The notes beneath the pieces were generated by a model. It was not told the origin of the DNA. It made no database searches and saw only the letters and a program-made list of their open reading frames with translations. From JADFNB01 sp036397455 (GTDB lineage Bacteria; Gemmatimonadota; Gemmatimonadetes; Gemmatimonadales; GWC2-71-9), in the NCBI GenBank assembly GCA_036397455.1, contig DASWIX010000037.1:1-64000 (forward strand): a stretch of DNA of 64,000 nt. Reading direction: 5' to 3'. The position numbers and the translations under genes are program-made. Below, piece by piece: positions 7,502 to 16,947 of the stretch (positions are counted from its first letter, which is position 1; each line of letters opens with the position of its first letter).

Positions 7502-9019
7502 TTACAGATCGTCCTTCGGCTTGGGGAACAGTGGTGTGATCTTCCGCACCACTTGTCCCGTCGTGACGGGTCTCTCCGCGGTGACCAGGGTCACCGTGTG
7601 CGCCGGGGCTTCGGACCCCAACGCGGACCACACCGCGGCGGTTTTGTCGGGCAGGTAAGGACTGAGCAGGACGGTGATGCGGGCGACCGCGTCCGCCAGC
7701 GATCTGAGCGTTTCGTGCAGTTGTTCGGTCTTCCCCTGCTTGGCCAACGTCCAGGGCGCCCGCGATTCAACGAATCCGTTGGCTTCGGTCACGAGCTGCA
7801 GGGCGAGGGCGGCGCCTTCGTGCAGCAGATGGGCGTCCATCACCTTGCGGTACTCGGCCACCGTGTCGGCCCCGGCGCGGTCGAGCGGTGTTTCGCTGCC
7901 GGCGTCGGGGACCTGGCCGTCCGCGTATCGAACGATCATCGACAGCACGCGGGATACCAGGTTGCCGTACCCGTCGGCCAACTCGGACAGGTAGCGCGCG
8001 TCGAAACGCTCCCACGTGAAGTTCCCGTCCCCGTCCCACGGGACTTCGCGGAGCAGGAAATAGCGTAGCGGGTCGGGGCCGTAGCGGTCGATTGCGTCGC
8101 GCAGCGTGACGGTCACGCCGGCGCTCTTGGAGAACCGGGCCCCCTGCGTGTTGACCCAGCCGTGACACCAGACGCCGCGTGGCGGCTCGAGCCCGGCGGC
8201 GTGGAGCATGGCCGGCCACAGCGCGGCGTGAAACCTGAGTATGTCCGGACCGATAATGTGGACATCCGCCGGCCACAGTTCCTCGTAGGCGTCGTCCGGG
8301 AAGCCGGTGGCGGACAGGTAGTTGATCAACGCATCGAACCAGACGTAGACGACGTGTTCGGGATTGTCCGGCCACGGAATCCCCCACGGCACGCGCGCGC
8401 GGCTGACCGAAATGTCCTGCAACCCGCCGGTGACCACGTTGCGGATCTCGTTCATCTTGGCCTTGGGCCGCACGAAGTCCGGCCGCGTTTCGTAGCGTTG
8501 CAGCAACCAGTCCGCAAAGGCCGACAGACGGAAGAAGAAGTTCGGCTCCTTCACCCATTGGACGGTTCTCGTAGGGTGGATGGGACACTGGCCGTTCTCG
8601 AGGTCCTTTTCGAGCTTGAATCCTTCGCACCCGACGCAGTAGTAGCCCTCGTACTCGCCCTCGAAGACGTGGCCGTTGTCCCGAATGCGTCGGAAGAGTT
8701 CCTGGACCGCGCGTTCGTGGCGTGGCTCGGTGGTTCGGATGAAGTCGTCGTGACTGATTCGCAACTCGGCCCAGGCGGTTTCAAACTTCCGCGCCACGGC
8801 GTCGACCCATTCCTGCGGTGTCATGCCCGCGGCGTCCGCGGCCTGGGCGACCTTCTGCCCGTGCTCGTCCATGCCGATGACGAAATGCACACGGTCGCCG
8901 CGCAGCCGCCGATAGCGGGCGACGCAGTCGGCGCCGATTTTTTCGAGGGCATGCCCGAGGTGGGGCTCGCCGTTCGCATAGTCGATCGCGGCGGTGAGGT
9001 AGAACTTATTCCCGGTCAT
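7502..9019 (-). CDS. metG: Methionine--tRNA ligase, short form
   Basis: Charges tRNA-Met. The 505-residue protein starts 'MTGNKFYLTAAIDYANGEP' and carries the class I HIGH motif as HLGH (residues 20-23) and a KMSKS-type loop 'RFSKSAG' (Lys about 298). A zinc-knuckle-like segment has C..C then C..H ('CVGCEGF', 'CPIHP'). It ends in the helical anticodon-binding domain and lacks the C-terminal OB-fold dimerisation domain of longer MetRS. ATG 9017-9019 is chosen over the longer frame to 9112 because the extension is Arg/Pro-rich, unlike MetRS, and lies inside the upstream gene. It overlaps the ricT stop by 14 nt, suggesting translational coupling. Confidence 0.95.
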   Translation of the reverse strand: MTGNKFYLTAAIDYANGEPHLGHALEKIGADCVARYRRLRGDRVHFVIGMDEHGQKVAQAADAAGMTPQEWVDAVARKFETAWAELRISHDDFIRTTEPRHERAVQELFRRIRDNGHVFEGEYEGYYCVGCEGFKLEKDLENGQCPIHPTRTVQWVKEPNFFFRLSAFADWLLQRYETRPDFVRPKAKMNEIRNVVTGGLQDISVSRARVPWGIPWPDNPEHVVYVWFDALINYLSATGFPDDAYEELWPADVHIIGPDILRFHAALWPAMLHAAGLEPPRGVWCHGWVNTQGARFSKSAGVTVTLRDAIDRYGPDPLRYFLLREVPWDGDGNFTWERFDARYLSELADGYGNLVSRVLSMIVRYADGQVPDAGSETPLDRAGADTVAEYRKVMDAHLLHEGAALALQLVTEANGFVESRAPWTLAKQGKTEQLHETLRSLADAVARITVLLSPYLPDKTAAVWSALGSEAPAHTVTLVTAERPVTTGQVVRKITPLFPKPKDDL

Positions 9020-10097
9020 CCGGCGGTTCCGTTGGCGGGTCCGCGCCGGCCTCGTTGACGTCGCCGCCGGTTCCGCGTTCTTCGGGGGTGCCGCGGTTGC
9101 GTCGGGTGCCACCGCGCCGACCGCGGCGGCGGCGACGTTTACGGGGTTGTTCCGAGCTGACGGTGTCGATCGCCTGCTCCGCGGTTACCGTACTCGGCCC
9201 CTCGTCGAACGCCACCAGCGCCGACGGTGGGCTGGGGGGGTCCTGCGGGCGGGTCGGCACCTCGCCCATTTCCTCCCGCAGCGCCACCAGGGCGACGGCG
9301 CGGGTCGTCCCGTCCTCGGCCCGAAGCAGCACGCGCTCGCGGAAGATGTCGACGGCGTGGACCTTCTCCGCGCCTTTGGCGGTCCGCAGGATCTTCCCTT
9401 CCTTGGGGAAGCGTTTGCGGCTGGACACGTAGAATTCGTGCTCGTACCGCAGGCAGCACAGCAGCCGGCCGCACCCGCCGGAAATCTGGGACGGGTTGAG
9501 CGACAGCCGCTGATCCTTGGCGAGGGACAGGCTCACCGGACGCAGCTCGGGTAGCCACGAGGAGCAGCAGTACTCGCGACCGCATCGACCCACGCCCTCC
9601 AGGCGTTTGGCCTCGTCGCGCGCCCCGATCTGGCGCAGTTCGATGCGCGTGCGGAAGAGGGCGGCGAGGTCGCGCACGAGGGATCGGAAATCGACGCGCT
9701 TCTCGGACGTGAAGTAGATCGTGAGTTTCTTGCGGTCCCATTGCCACTCGGCGTCCGAGACCTTCATGGTGAGTTTGTGCGCGGCGACGCGCTCGATCAC
9801 GGTGCGCCGAATGTCGTCTTCGGCTTTGCGCAGTTCGGCGCCGAGATGGCTATCCTCCGCGGAGGCTTGGCGGACGACCGTACCGGTGGTGGTGGGTGGT
9901 GCGGCCAGGGCGCATCCGGCGCACCCGACGCCGCATTTCCTGGCGGCCTGCTCGCCGACCGCCGCCACGGTGCCCAGATCGTGGCCTCGCTCGACGGCCA
10001 CGACCACGCTGTCACCCACTCGAAGTGATGCCTCATCGTGCCGCGCGAAGAACGCGGTCCGATTGCCTTTGAAGCGGACCTGGACGAGTTCGGGCAT
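9006..10097 (-). CDS. ricT: PSP1/RicT-family regulatory protein (YaaT-like)
   Basis: The 363-residue protein has the PSP1 domain layout of RicT: an N-terminal domain with a cysteine cluster 'KCGVGCAGC', a central 'CGREYCC' and a later 'GGCGRLLCC'. In Bacillus, RicT joins RicA/RicF in a complex that binds iron-sulfur clusters and promotes mRNA processing by RNase Y; proteins of this family also occur beside DNA polymerase III genes. The C-terminal 80 residues are low complexity, with a run of Lys/Arg (RKRRRRRGRRGG) and an acidic tail, which could contact nucleic acid. It lies 6 nt downstream of accA and overlaps metG. Confidence 0.85.
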   Translation of the reverse strand: MPELVQVRFKGNRTAFFARHDEASLRVGDSVVVAVERGHDLGTVAAVGEQAARKCGVGCAGCALAAPPTTTGTVVRQASAEDSHLGAELRKAEDDIRRTVIERVAAHKLTMKVSDAEWQWDRKKLTIYFTSEKRVDFRSLVRDLAALFRTRIELRQIGARDEAKRLEGVGRCGREYCCSSWLPELRPVSLSLAKDQRLSLNPSQISGGCGRLLCCLRYEHEFYVSSRKRFPKEGKILRTAKGAEKVHAVDIFRERVLLRAEDGTTRAVALVALREEMGEVPTRPQDPPSPPSALVAFDEGPSTVTAEQAIDTVSSEQPRKRRRRRGRRGGTRRNRGTPEERGTGGDVNEAGADPPTEPPDDRE

Positions 10098-10103
10098 GAG
10101 GGA

Positions 10104-11060
10104 TTATGCGCTGATGAACTTCCCGATGCGGAGGTACTTTTCCGCGCGGGACGGCACCAGGGTCGCGGGATCGAGTGATTCGCACGCCGCCATCGCCCGT
10201 TCGAGGGCTTCGCCGAGACGCCGTTGCGTCTCGAGCGGGTCGGCGTGCGCGCCGCCCGGCGGCTCGGGGACGATCTCATCGATGACCCCCAGTTCGAGGA
10301 GATCGGTGGCGGTGAGGCGCAGGGCGGAGGCCGCCCGGCTCTTCTGTGCCGCATCATTCCAGAGAATGGCGGCGCATCCTTCCGGCGATATCACCGAATA
10401 GATGGCGTTTTCGAGCATGAGCACCCGGTCGGCCAGTCCAAGCGCGAGTGCGCCACCCGACCCGCCCTCGCCGACGACCGCCGCGATGAACACGGTTTGC
10501 AGGCCCGCCATGTCCTCGAGGTTGCGCGCAATCGCTTCCGCCTGGCCGCGCTCCTCCGCGCCGAGGCCCGGATAGGCGCCCGGCGTGTCGATCAGCGTGA
10601 TGATCGGGACGCGAAACCGCTCGCCCATGTGCATCAACCGGAGCGCCTTGCGGTATCCTTCCGGGTGTGGCATGCCGAAGTTCCGCCGCAGGTTTTCCTT
10701 GGTATCGCGTCCCTTCTGGTGTCCGATCACGACCACGGGACGCCCGTTGAGTCGCGCCCAGCCACCGACGATCGCGGGATCATCCCGGAACAGCCGGTCG
10801 CCGCGGAGTTCGATGAAGTCGGTGAACACGTTCTTGAGATAGTCGAGCGTATACGGGCGCCGCGGATGCCGCGCCACCTGGACGCGCTGCATCGGCGCGA
10901 GATCGCCGTAGATCTCTTCGCGCAGATCGGCCAGCTTCTCCTCCAGTGGGACGATCTCGTCGTCCACGTCCAGATCCCGTTCCGCCGCCAGGCGCTTCAA
11001 GTGGGTGATCTGACGTTCCAGTTCCACGAGTGGTTTCTCGAAATCGAGTTCGAAGGCCAC
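10104..11060 (-). CDS. accA: Acetyl-CoA carboxylase carboxyltransferase subunit alpha
   Basis: Forms, with AccD, the carboxyltransferase that moves CO2 from carboxybiotin to acetyl-CoA, the first step of fatty acid synthesis. The protein has 318 residues, the normal length. The N-terminal helical region (LEEKLADLREEIYGDLAPMQRVQ) is followed by the ACCT_alpha domain with 'FIELRGDRLFRDDPAIVGG', 'GHQKGRDTKENLRRNFGM', 'DTPGAYPGLGAEERGQ' and 'GEGGSGGALALG', all family hallmarks. Translation starts at GTG 11058-11060, 2 nt after the dnaE stop. accA next to dnaE is a common bacterial arrangement. accD is not in the window. Confidence 0.96.
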   Translation of the reverse strand: MAFELDFEKPLVELERQITHLKRLAAERDLDVDDEIVPLEEKLADLREEIYGDLAPMQRVQVARHPRRPYTLDYLKNVFTDFIELRGDRLFRDDPAIVGGWARLNGRPVVVIGHQKGRDTKENLRRNFGMPHPEGYRKALRLMHMGERFRVPIITLIDTPGAYPGLGAEERGQAEAIARNLEDMAGLQTVFIAAVVGEGGSGGALALGLADRVLMLENAIYSVISPEGCAAILWNDAAQKSRAASALRLTATDLLELGVIDEIVPEPPGGAHADPLETQRRLGEALERAMAACESLDPATLVPSRAEKYLRIGKFISA

Positions 11061-11062
11061 CC

Positions 11063-14000
11063 CTATCTCGCTTTCACCAGTCGCACGTGTTCGTGGCCCA
11101 ACCGGTCGCGCAATGCCACCAGCAGTTCGTCACTGAGGTCGACCCGCACCCGGCGCGAGCGGAGCCGCGCGGTGGTCCCGTTCCCGTCACTCCACTCGAC
11201 GAACAGTGGTCCGGCACCCGGATGGGCGGCGCACAACGCCGCGACCGCCCGCGCCGAGTCCGCTCGGAGTCCCTCACCGGCGCGCCACCGGATCTGCAGG
11301 CCGACCGCGCCGTTGGCGCGCATCGCTTCCATCGGTTCGGCGTCGTCGACGATGAACGGGGCCCGATCTTCGCCTCGGTCGCGCAGGCTGTAGCTCCCGG
11401 TCAGCAGCATGGCGGCGTCGGGCTCGATCACCTGCGATAACTTGCTCCAGGAATTCGGGAACACCAGGGCCTCCGCGGTGCCGTGGAAGTCCTCGAGGGT
11501 GAGCCGGGCGTATTCCGCCCCGGTCTTTTTCGAGATCTGGCGCTTGACCGCGGTCACCACGACCGCGGCCGTCACCTGGTGTTCGCTCCAGGTCCCCAGG
11601 GTGGCGGTGGTGCGCGTGCCGAACAGGGACACCTCTTCGCGGAACCGCTCGAGCGGATGACCGGAGATGAAGAACCCGACGACCTCTTTTTCTTTCGCCA
11701 GCCGCTCCGCTTCGGTCCACGGGGGGACGTCGGGCATCGTCTCGCGGGCGACGGAGGCGCCGCGGGCCTCGTCGTCGGAAAACAGCGTGACCTGTCCCGA
11801 CTCGCGTTCGGCCTGGCGCAGCTGCGCTTCGCCCAGAGCGGACTCGATGGTGGCGATGAGTTGCGCCCGGTGCCCACCCAATTCATCGAACGCGCCCGCG
11901 GCGATCAAGGCCTCGATGACGCGCTTGTTGCACAAGCGGAGGTCGATGCGTTCGCAGAACTCGGCGAGCGTGTGGAACGCGCCTTCCCGTTCCCGGCTGG
12001 CGAGAATCGACTCGATGGCGCCGCGGCCCACGTTGCGAATGGCGCCGAGCCCGAAGCGGATCTCGTCGTCGGCGGTGACGGTGAACTTCCAGCCGGACCG
12101 ATTCGTCGAGGGCGGCAGGACGCGGAGGCCCATCTCGCGCGCCTCGTTGATGTACTCCACGACCTTGTCGGTGTCGCCGATTTCGGACGAGAGCAGGGCG
12201 GCCATGAACTCGGCGGGGTAGTGCGCCTTGAGCCACGCCGTGTGATAGGAGATGACCGAGTACGCCACGCTGTGGGACTTGTTGAACCCGTAGCGACCGA
12301 ACGTCTCGATCTGCGCGGCGATCTCGTCGATGACGCGTTTCGCGTAACCGTTGGCCACCGCGCGATCGACGAAACGACTCATCTCCTGTTTGATCAGGTC
12401 GGCATCCTTCTTTCCGACCGCCTTGCGCAATACGTCCGCTTCCGCCAGGCTGAATCCCGCCAGGACGTTGGCGATGCGCATGACCTGTTCCTGATACACG
12501 ATCACGCCGTACGTCGGCTCGAGCACGTCCCGCAGCGCGTCCAGCGGGTACTGGACCGGTTCATCGCCCCGTTTGCGCCGGATGAACACGAGGTGCATGC
12601 CCGAGTCGAGCGGCCCCGGTCGCAGCAACGCGTTGGTCGCGACGAGATCGTCGAACCGGTCGCAGCGCATCTGCCGCAGGGTATCGGTCGCCAGGGCCGA
12701 CTCGAACTGGAAGACGCCCGCGGTGCGTCCGTCCCGCAGCATCGCGTACACCGCGGGGTCGTCGACGTCCACGTCGTCCAGATTGACGGTCGTGTCGTGC
12801 CGGTCCTCGATCAGCCGCACCGCGTCGTGAATGACCGTCAGGGTTCGGAGACCGAGAAAGTCTATCTTCAACATGCCGACTTTCTCGAGGCCGACCATGT
12901 CGAACTGGGTGATGATGTCCTCGCTGTCACCGCCGTTGCCACGCGGCGCCGTGCAGACCGGGACGTACTCATCGAGCGGCCCGGGGGCGATCACGATTCC
13001 GGCGGCGTGGACCGACGCGTGGCGGGAGAGACCCTCGATGCGTTGGGCGAGATCGACGACGCGGGCCATCGTGGCGTCGCCGGCCACCAGGTCCCGCAGT
13101 TCGGGCACCTTGGCGGCGGCCTCGGACAGGGACACCGCGTGGCCGGGTCCCGACGGCACGAGCTTGGCGATCTTGTCGGCGTCGGCGGGGCTCACCCGCA
13201 ACACCCGCGAAATGTCCCGCAGGGCCGCCCGCGCCTTCAGGGTGCCGAACGTGATGATCTGGCCGACGCTGGTCCGCCCGTAGCGCTCGCGCACGTACTC
13301 GATGACTTCACCGCGCCGCTCGAAACAGAAGTCGACGTCGATGTCCGGCATCGAGACCCGTTCCGGATTGAGAAACCGCTCGAACAGCAGATCGTACTTG
13401 AGCGGGTCGATGTTGGTGATACCCAGCGCGTACGCCACCAGCGATCCCGCCGCCGATCCGCGACCGGGACCCACCGGAATCCCGCGGTCGCGCGCCGCCT
13501 GAATGAAGTCCTGCACGATCAGGAAGTAGCCGGCGTAGCCCGTCTTGGTGACGACCGCGAGCTCGTACTCCAGGCGCTCCTGCACCGCCGCCGTGAGCGG
13601 CCGACCGAAGCGTCGCTCGGCGCCCGTCGTCGCCAACTCCACCAGCAGATCGTTGTCGGTCGCGTAGGCGGCGGGGCGCGGGAACTCCGGGAGGTAGTAG
13701 CGTTTCTCGAAATCGAATTCGCACAGGTCGGCGACGCGCTGCGTGTTGTCGATCGCGTCAGGATGATCCGGGAAAAGGGCCCGCATTTCCGCTTCCGACT
13801 TGACGTAACTCTCCTGTCCGATGAACCGGAACCGGTTGGGATCGTCGAGGTCCTTGCCGGTACCGATGGCGAGCAGACAGTCGTGGGCTTCATGATCTTC
13901 GCGACGCAGGTAGTGTGCGTCGTTGGTCGCGACCACCGGGAGCCCCACGTCGGCCGCCAACGCGAACATCCCCTGCTTCACGACCTGTTCGTCGCCAATG

Positions 14001-14539
14001 CCGTGATCCTGGACTTCGAGCCAGAACCCGTCCGGCCCAAACGTCTGCGCGAACCACTCGGCGGAGCGCTTGGCCTGCTCGTAGTGTTCCTGACGCAGGT
14101 GGAGGGCGACCTCACCGGAGAGGCAGGCGGCGAGGCAGATGATCCCGTCGTGGTATTGCGTCAGGACCTCGCGGTCGAGTCGCGGTCGGCGGTAGTATCC
14201 TTCGAGGTATCCGATGGACGAGAGTTTGATCAGGTTCTTGTATCCGGTACGGTTCCGGGCGAGCAGCACCAGGTGGGAATAGCGGGCGGGCGCGTTGGGC
14301 GGCCGTTCGCGCGCATGCCGCGAACCGAACGCCACGTAGGCCTCGAATCCAAGGATCGGGCGGATTTTGGCTGCCTTGGCTTGTTCGTAAAACGACCAGG
14401 CGGCGTGGAGGTTGCCATGGTCGGTGACGGCCAGGCTATCCATACCGAGTTCGTCGACACGGGCCACCAGGTCCGGAATCCGGCTGGCGCCGTCGAGCAG
14501 AGAGTACTCCGAGTGGGTATGAAGGTGGGCGAACGCCAT
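11063..14539 (-). CDS. dnaE: DNA polymerase III subunit alpha
   Basis: Replicative polymerase, 1158 residues, matching the DnaE1 type. It opens with the PHP domain 'FAHLHTHSEYSLLDGA'. The polymerase core includes 'GRGSAAGSLVAYALGI' and the catalytic acidic motif 'MPDIDVDFCFERRG'. A C-terminal OB-fold region is visible around 'VVVTAVKRQISKKTGAEYARLTLEDF'. ATG 14537-14539 begins at the PHP domain; an upstream TTG (14593) would add 18 residues not typical of the family and has no ribosome site. A promoter at 14620-14648 lies about 75 nt upstream. It heads the dnaE-accA-ricT-metG group. Confidence 0.96.
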   Translation of the reverse strand: MAFAHLHTHSEYSLLDGASRIPDLVARVDELGMDSLAVTDHGNLHAAWSFYEQAKAAKIRPILGFEAYVAFGSRHARERPPNAPARYSHLVLLARNRTGYKNLIKLSSIGYLEGYYRRPRLDREVLTQYHDGIICLAACLSGEVALHLRQEHYEQAKRSAEWFAQTFGPDGFWLEVQDHGIGDEQVVKQGMFALAADVGLPVVATNDAHYLRREDHEAHDCLLAIGTGKDLDDPNRFRFIGQESYVKSEAEMRALFPDHPDAIDNTQRVADLCEFDFEKRYYLPEFPRPAAYATDNDLLVELATTGAERRFGRPLTAAVQERLEYELAVVTKTGYAGYFLIVQDFIQAARDRGIPVGPGRGSAAGSLVAYALGITNIDPLKYDLLFERFLNPERVSMPDIDVDFCFERRGEVIEYVRERYGRTSVGQIITFGTLKARAALRDISRVLRVSPADADKIAKLVPSGPGHAVSLSEAAAKVPELRDLVAGDATMARVVDLAQRIEGLSRHASVHAAGIVIAPGPLDEYVPVCTAPRGNGGDSEDIITQFDMVGLEKVGMLKIDFLGLRTLTVIHDAVRLIEDRHDTTVNLDDVDVDDPAVYAMLRDGRTAGVFQFESALATDTLRQMRCDRFDDLVATNALLRPGPLDSGMHLVFIRRKRGDEPVQYPLDALRDVLEPTYGVIVYQEQVMRIANVLAGFSLAEADVLRKAVGKKDADLIKQEMSRFVDRAVANGYAKRVIDEIAAQIETFGRYGFNKSHSVAYSVISYHTAWLKAHYPAEFMAALLSSEIGDTDKVVEYINEAREMGLRVLPPSTNRSGWKFTVTADDEIRFGLGAIRNVGRGAIESILASREREGAFHTLAEFCERIDLRLCNKRVIEALIAAGAFDELGGHRAQLIATIESALGEAQLRQAERESGQVTLFSDDEARGASVARETMPDVPPWTEAERLAKEKEVVGFFISGHPLERFREEVSLFGTRTTATLGTWSEHQVTAAVVVTAVKRQISKKTGAEYARLTLEDFHGTAEALVFPNSWSKLSQVIEPDAAMLLTGSYSLRDRGEDRAPFIVDDAEPMEAMRANGAVGLQIRWRAGEGLRADSARAVAALCAAHPGAGPLFVEWSDGNGTTARLRSRRVRVDLSDELLVALRDRLGHEHVRLVKAR

Positions 14540-14619
14540 GCGCCCGACTACGCGGGATGGACCGGCGCGCTGCCCGGCTGGGAAGGTGAACAAGTGAGCT
14601 GGACTGGGGTCACGATGGA

Positions 14620-14648
14620 AACCTAGCCCGGCTTGTCAGTGTTGTCAA
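14620..14648 (-). promoter_or_regulatory. dnaE: Promoter of the dnaE group
   Basis: On the minus strand, TTGACA (plus 14643-14648) is followed after 17 nt by TAGGTT (plus 14620-14625). It faces and overlaps the divergent promoter at 14633-14662, so both cannot be occupied by polymerase at once. Confidence 0.6.
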
Positions 14649-14662
14649 AAAGCGGCTATCTT
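14633..14662 (+). promoter_or_regulatory. Promoter of the metalloprotease lipoprotein gene
   Basis: TTGTCA at 14633-14638, an 18-nt spacer, then TATCTT at 14657-14662. The leader to the GTG at 14768 is about 100 nt. The spacer contains 'ttgtcaaaa', the same word found in the spacer of the promoter at 59415-59444. Confidence 0.55.
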
Positions 14663-14767
14663 ATTGCCTTGTTTGTCTTTACGGTCTTTGCAGTCAACAG
14701 GCCCGGTCCTCGCCGCCGAGTGGTTCTGCGGGGCGAAACCGGGGCCGGTCGGCATGAGGTGTCCCAC

Positions 14768-16945
14768 GTGAACGAGATCAGGAGCGGCGCCGGGCGAGTT
14801 GGATTGACGGCGGGAATCGTGCTGTTGGCCGCGTGCAAGGGGGGTGACCCATTGCCGGATGCCACGCGCCTCGAGGCCGTTGCGAGTTCCGTGGGGCAGA
14901 CCGCTCCGGCCGGATCGCCCTTGCCGGGTCCCTTGGCGGTGTTGGCGTCGGACGCGAGCGGCGCGGCGGTCACCGGGGCACGTATCCGCTGGTCGATCGT
15001 CGACGGGCCGGGTGCGGCGCTGTCGGACTCCATAACGGAATCGGACGGGACCGGCCGTGCCGAGGCGAACCTGACCTTGGGCCCGACCCCGGGGGAGTAC
15101 CGGGTGCGGGCGGAATTGGTCGCGCTGCCCGACGAGCGGGTGGTGTTGACCGCGAACGCCTCGCAGCCGATGACGCTGACGGCGGTGGCGCCGGCGGCGT
15201 TCACCGGGGGCGACACGGTGGTGGTCAGCGGCACCGGCCTCTCGCCGGACACGCGGGTGACCGTGGGCGGTGGCCAGGCGCGGGTGCTGTCCGGGTCGAC
15301 GTTGCAACTGTCGATCGTCGTCCCGATCTGTCTGGTGCCCGGGCCGGTGCAGTTGCGGGCGCGGCGCGGGAACGCCGTGAGCAACGCGATCTCCGCGACG
15401 TTTCAGGCGGCGACCAATCCGGTTACGCTCGCGGTCGGCGAGTACGCCTCGATCGAGCCCGCCCAACTCGCGGGCTGTGCCACGTTCGGGCCGGTGAGCG
15501 ATACCGCCGAGTTCCTGGTGGTTCCCCAGTCCGTGACCGGGACGCCGGGTCAATCGGCGTCGTACAGCGTCGTGGGCGACTCGGTGGTCTTTGCCCCGGC
15601 GGCGCGGGCTGCCCGTCCCGATCGGCGCACGCCGGCCGAGCGATTCCACGACGCGCTCCGCGCGGAGGAACGCGCGATGGCCGCGCGGTCACGCGGGCGT
15701 GCCCGGCCGATGGCGCTCGCCGCGGCGACCGAACGGATTACGGTCGGGCAAAAGCGCTCGTTCCTGGTGTGCAGCGACCTGCCGTGCGCCAGCGTCGACG
15801 ACATGGTGGAGGTGTCGGGGACGGCACGCTACGTCGGGGAGCACGCGGCGCTGTTCGTCGACGCCAACGCGCCGGTGAACTTCGCTCCGGTGGACCTCGA
15901 TTCGCTCGGCCTGCTGTTCGACGACGAACTGTACGGGGTGGGCACGCGGTATTTCGGGGCGGAATCGGACATCGATCGCAACGGCGTGGTGATCGTCCTG
16001 TTCACGCCCGTGATCAACGGCCTGACGCCGAAGAGCCAATGCCCGACGTCGATCATCACCGGGTACTTCTTCGGCGGTGATATCGATCCGGTGGCGGTCG
16101 AGATTGACGACCGATCCAACCGGGGGGAGATCTTCTACACGCTGGCGGCCGATCCGGACGGGGCGGTCACCTGCACGATCACGCTGAATTCCCTGCGCAA
16201 CCTGGTGCCGGTCACGTTCTCACACGAATTCCAGCACATGATCAATTTCAATCAGCACGTGCTGGTGCGTGGCGGCGACTCGGAGGTGTTGTGGCTCAAC
16301 GAGGGGATGTCCCACCTGGCCGAGGAGTTGACGGGGTTCCATTTCGAGGCGCAGGGGCTCGACGCGCGGTTTGCGCGTTTCGTGATCGGCGATCTGTTCA
16401 ACTCCTACACGTTCCTCCAGGATCCGGGCGCGTTCTTCGCGCTGCCGGGCGAGGGGACGGGTTCGCTGGAGGAACGCGGCGCGGCGTGGATGTTTCTGCG
16501 GTGGCTGGTGGATCAGTACGGTGACGGGATTGTGCGCCGGCTGTCCGAAACGGGACGCTCGGGGAGTGACAATATCGAAGCCGTGGTCGGCGAGCCGATT
16601 TCACGGCTGCTGGCGCAGTGGTTCCTCGCCGCGTACGCGTCGGACCTGCCGGATTTCGACGCGCCGCCCGAGCTGCGTTTCACGACCTGGCGGTTCCGGA
16701 CGACGTACGGGGGGCTCCACGCGGATCTGCCCACGCGCTTTCCCGATCCCTATCCGATCATTCCGGCCGAATTCAACGTCGCCTCGTTGCAGGGGGCCGG
16801 CACGTTGCGGTCCGGTTCCGGCGCGTTCTATCTGATTCGGCAGCGGCCCGACGGCCGTGGTTTCACGCTGCGGATGACGAATCCGTCGGGTGGCGCGATC
16901 GATCCGGCGGTGATGGCCCGGCTCAACGTGTTGCGGTTGCGGTAA
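14768..16945 (+). CDS. Secreted lipoprotein with IPT/Ig-like domains and an M30-like zinc metalloprotease domain
   Basis: The likely product is 725 residues from GTG 14768, which follows an AGGTG ribosome site and gives a clean lipoprotein signal 'GLTAGIVLLAAC' (Cys23). The open frame runs back to 14633 but the extra residues overlap the promoter. The N-terminal half has two Ig-like segments; the second ('LTAVAPAAFTGGDTVVVSGTGLSPDTRVTVGG', given here in part) is of IPT/TIG type. The C-terminal half has the zinc site HEFQH (486-490) and a third ligand in 'WLNEGMSHLAEEL' (Glu about 512), as in M30/hyicolysin-like gluzincins. Role: surface proteolysis; substrate unknown. It starts a three-gene set. 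Confidence 0.85.
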   Translation: MNEIRSGAGRVGLTAGIVLLAACKGGDPLPDATRLEAVASSVGQTAPAGSPLPGPLAVLASDASGAAVTGARIRWSIVDGPGAALSDSITESDGTGRAEANLTLGPTPGEYRVRAELVALPDERVVLTANASQPMTLTAVAPAAFTGGDTVVVSGTGLSPDTRVTVGGGQARVLSGSTLQLSIVVPICLVPGPVQLRARRGNAVSNAISATFQAATNPVTLAVGEYASIEPAQLAGCATFGPVSDTAEFLVVPQSVTGTPGQSASYSVVGDSVVFAPAARAARPDRRTPAERFHDALRAEERAMAARSRGRARPMALAAATERITVGQKRSFLVCSDLPCASVDDMVEVSGTARYVGEHAALFVDANAPVNFAPVDLDSLGLLFDDELYGVGTRYFGAESDIDRNGVVIVLFTPVINGLTPKSQCPTSIITGYFFGGDIDPVAVEIDDRSNRGEIFYTLAADPDGAVTCTITLNSLRNLVPVTFSHEFQHMINFNQHVLVRGGDSEVLWLNEGMSHLAEELTGFHFEAQGLDARFARFVIGDLFNSYTFLQDPGAFFALPGEGTGSLEERGAAWMFLRWLVDQYGDGIVRRLSETGRSGSDNIEAVVGEPISRLLAQWFLAAYASDLPDFDAPPELRFTTWRFRTTYGGLHADLPTRFPDPYPIIPAEFNVASLQGAGTLRSGSGAFYLIRQRPDGRGFTLRMTNPSGGAIDPAVMARLNVLRLR

Positions 16946-16947
16946 CC

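Noticed and set aside
11483..14626. 1047-codon open frame on the plus strand opposite dnaE
   Set aside because: It is an antisense shadow of dnaE. High GC content leaves opposite frames open; the translation is rich in Arg/Gly/Val/Asp without domains, and the dnaE frame is unmistakable.
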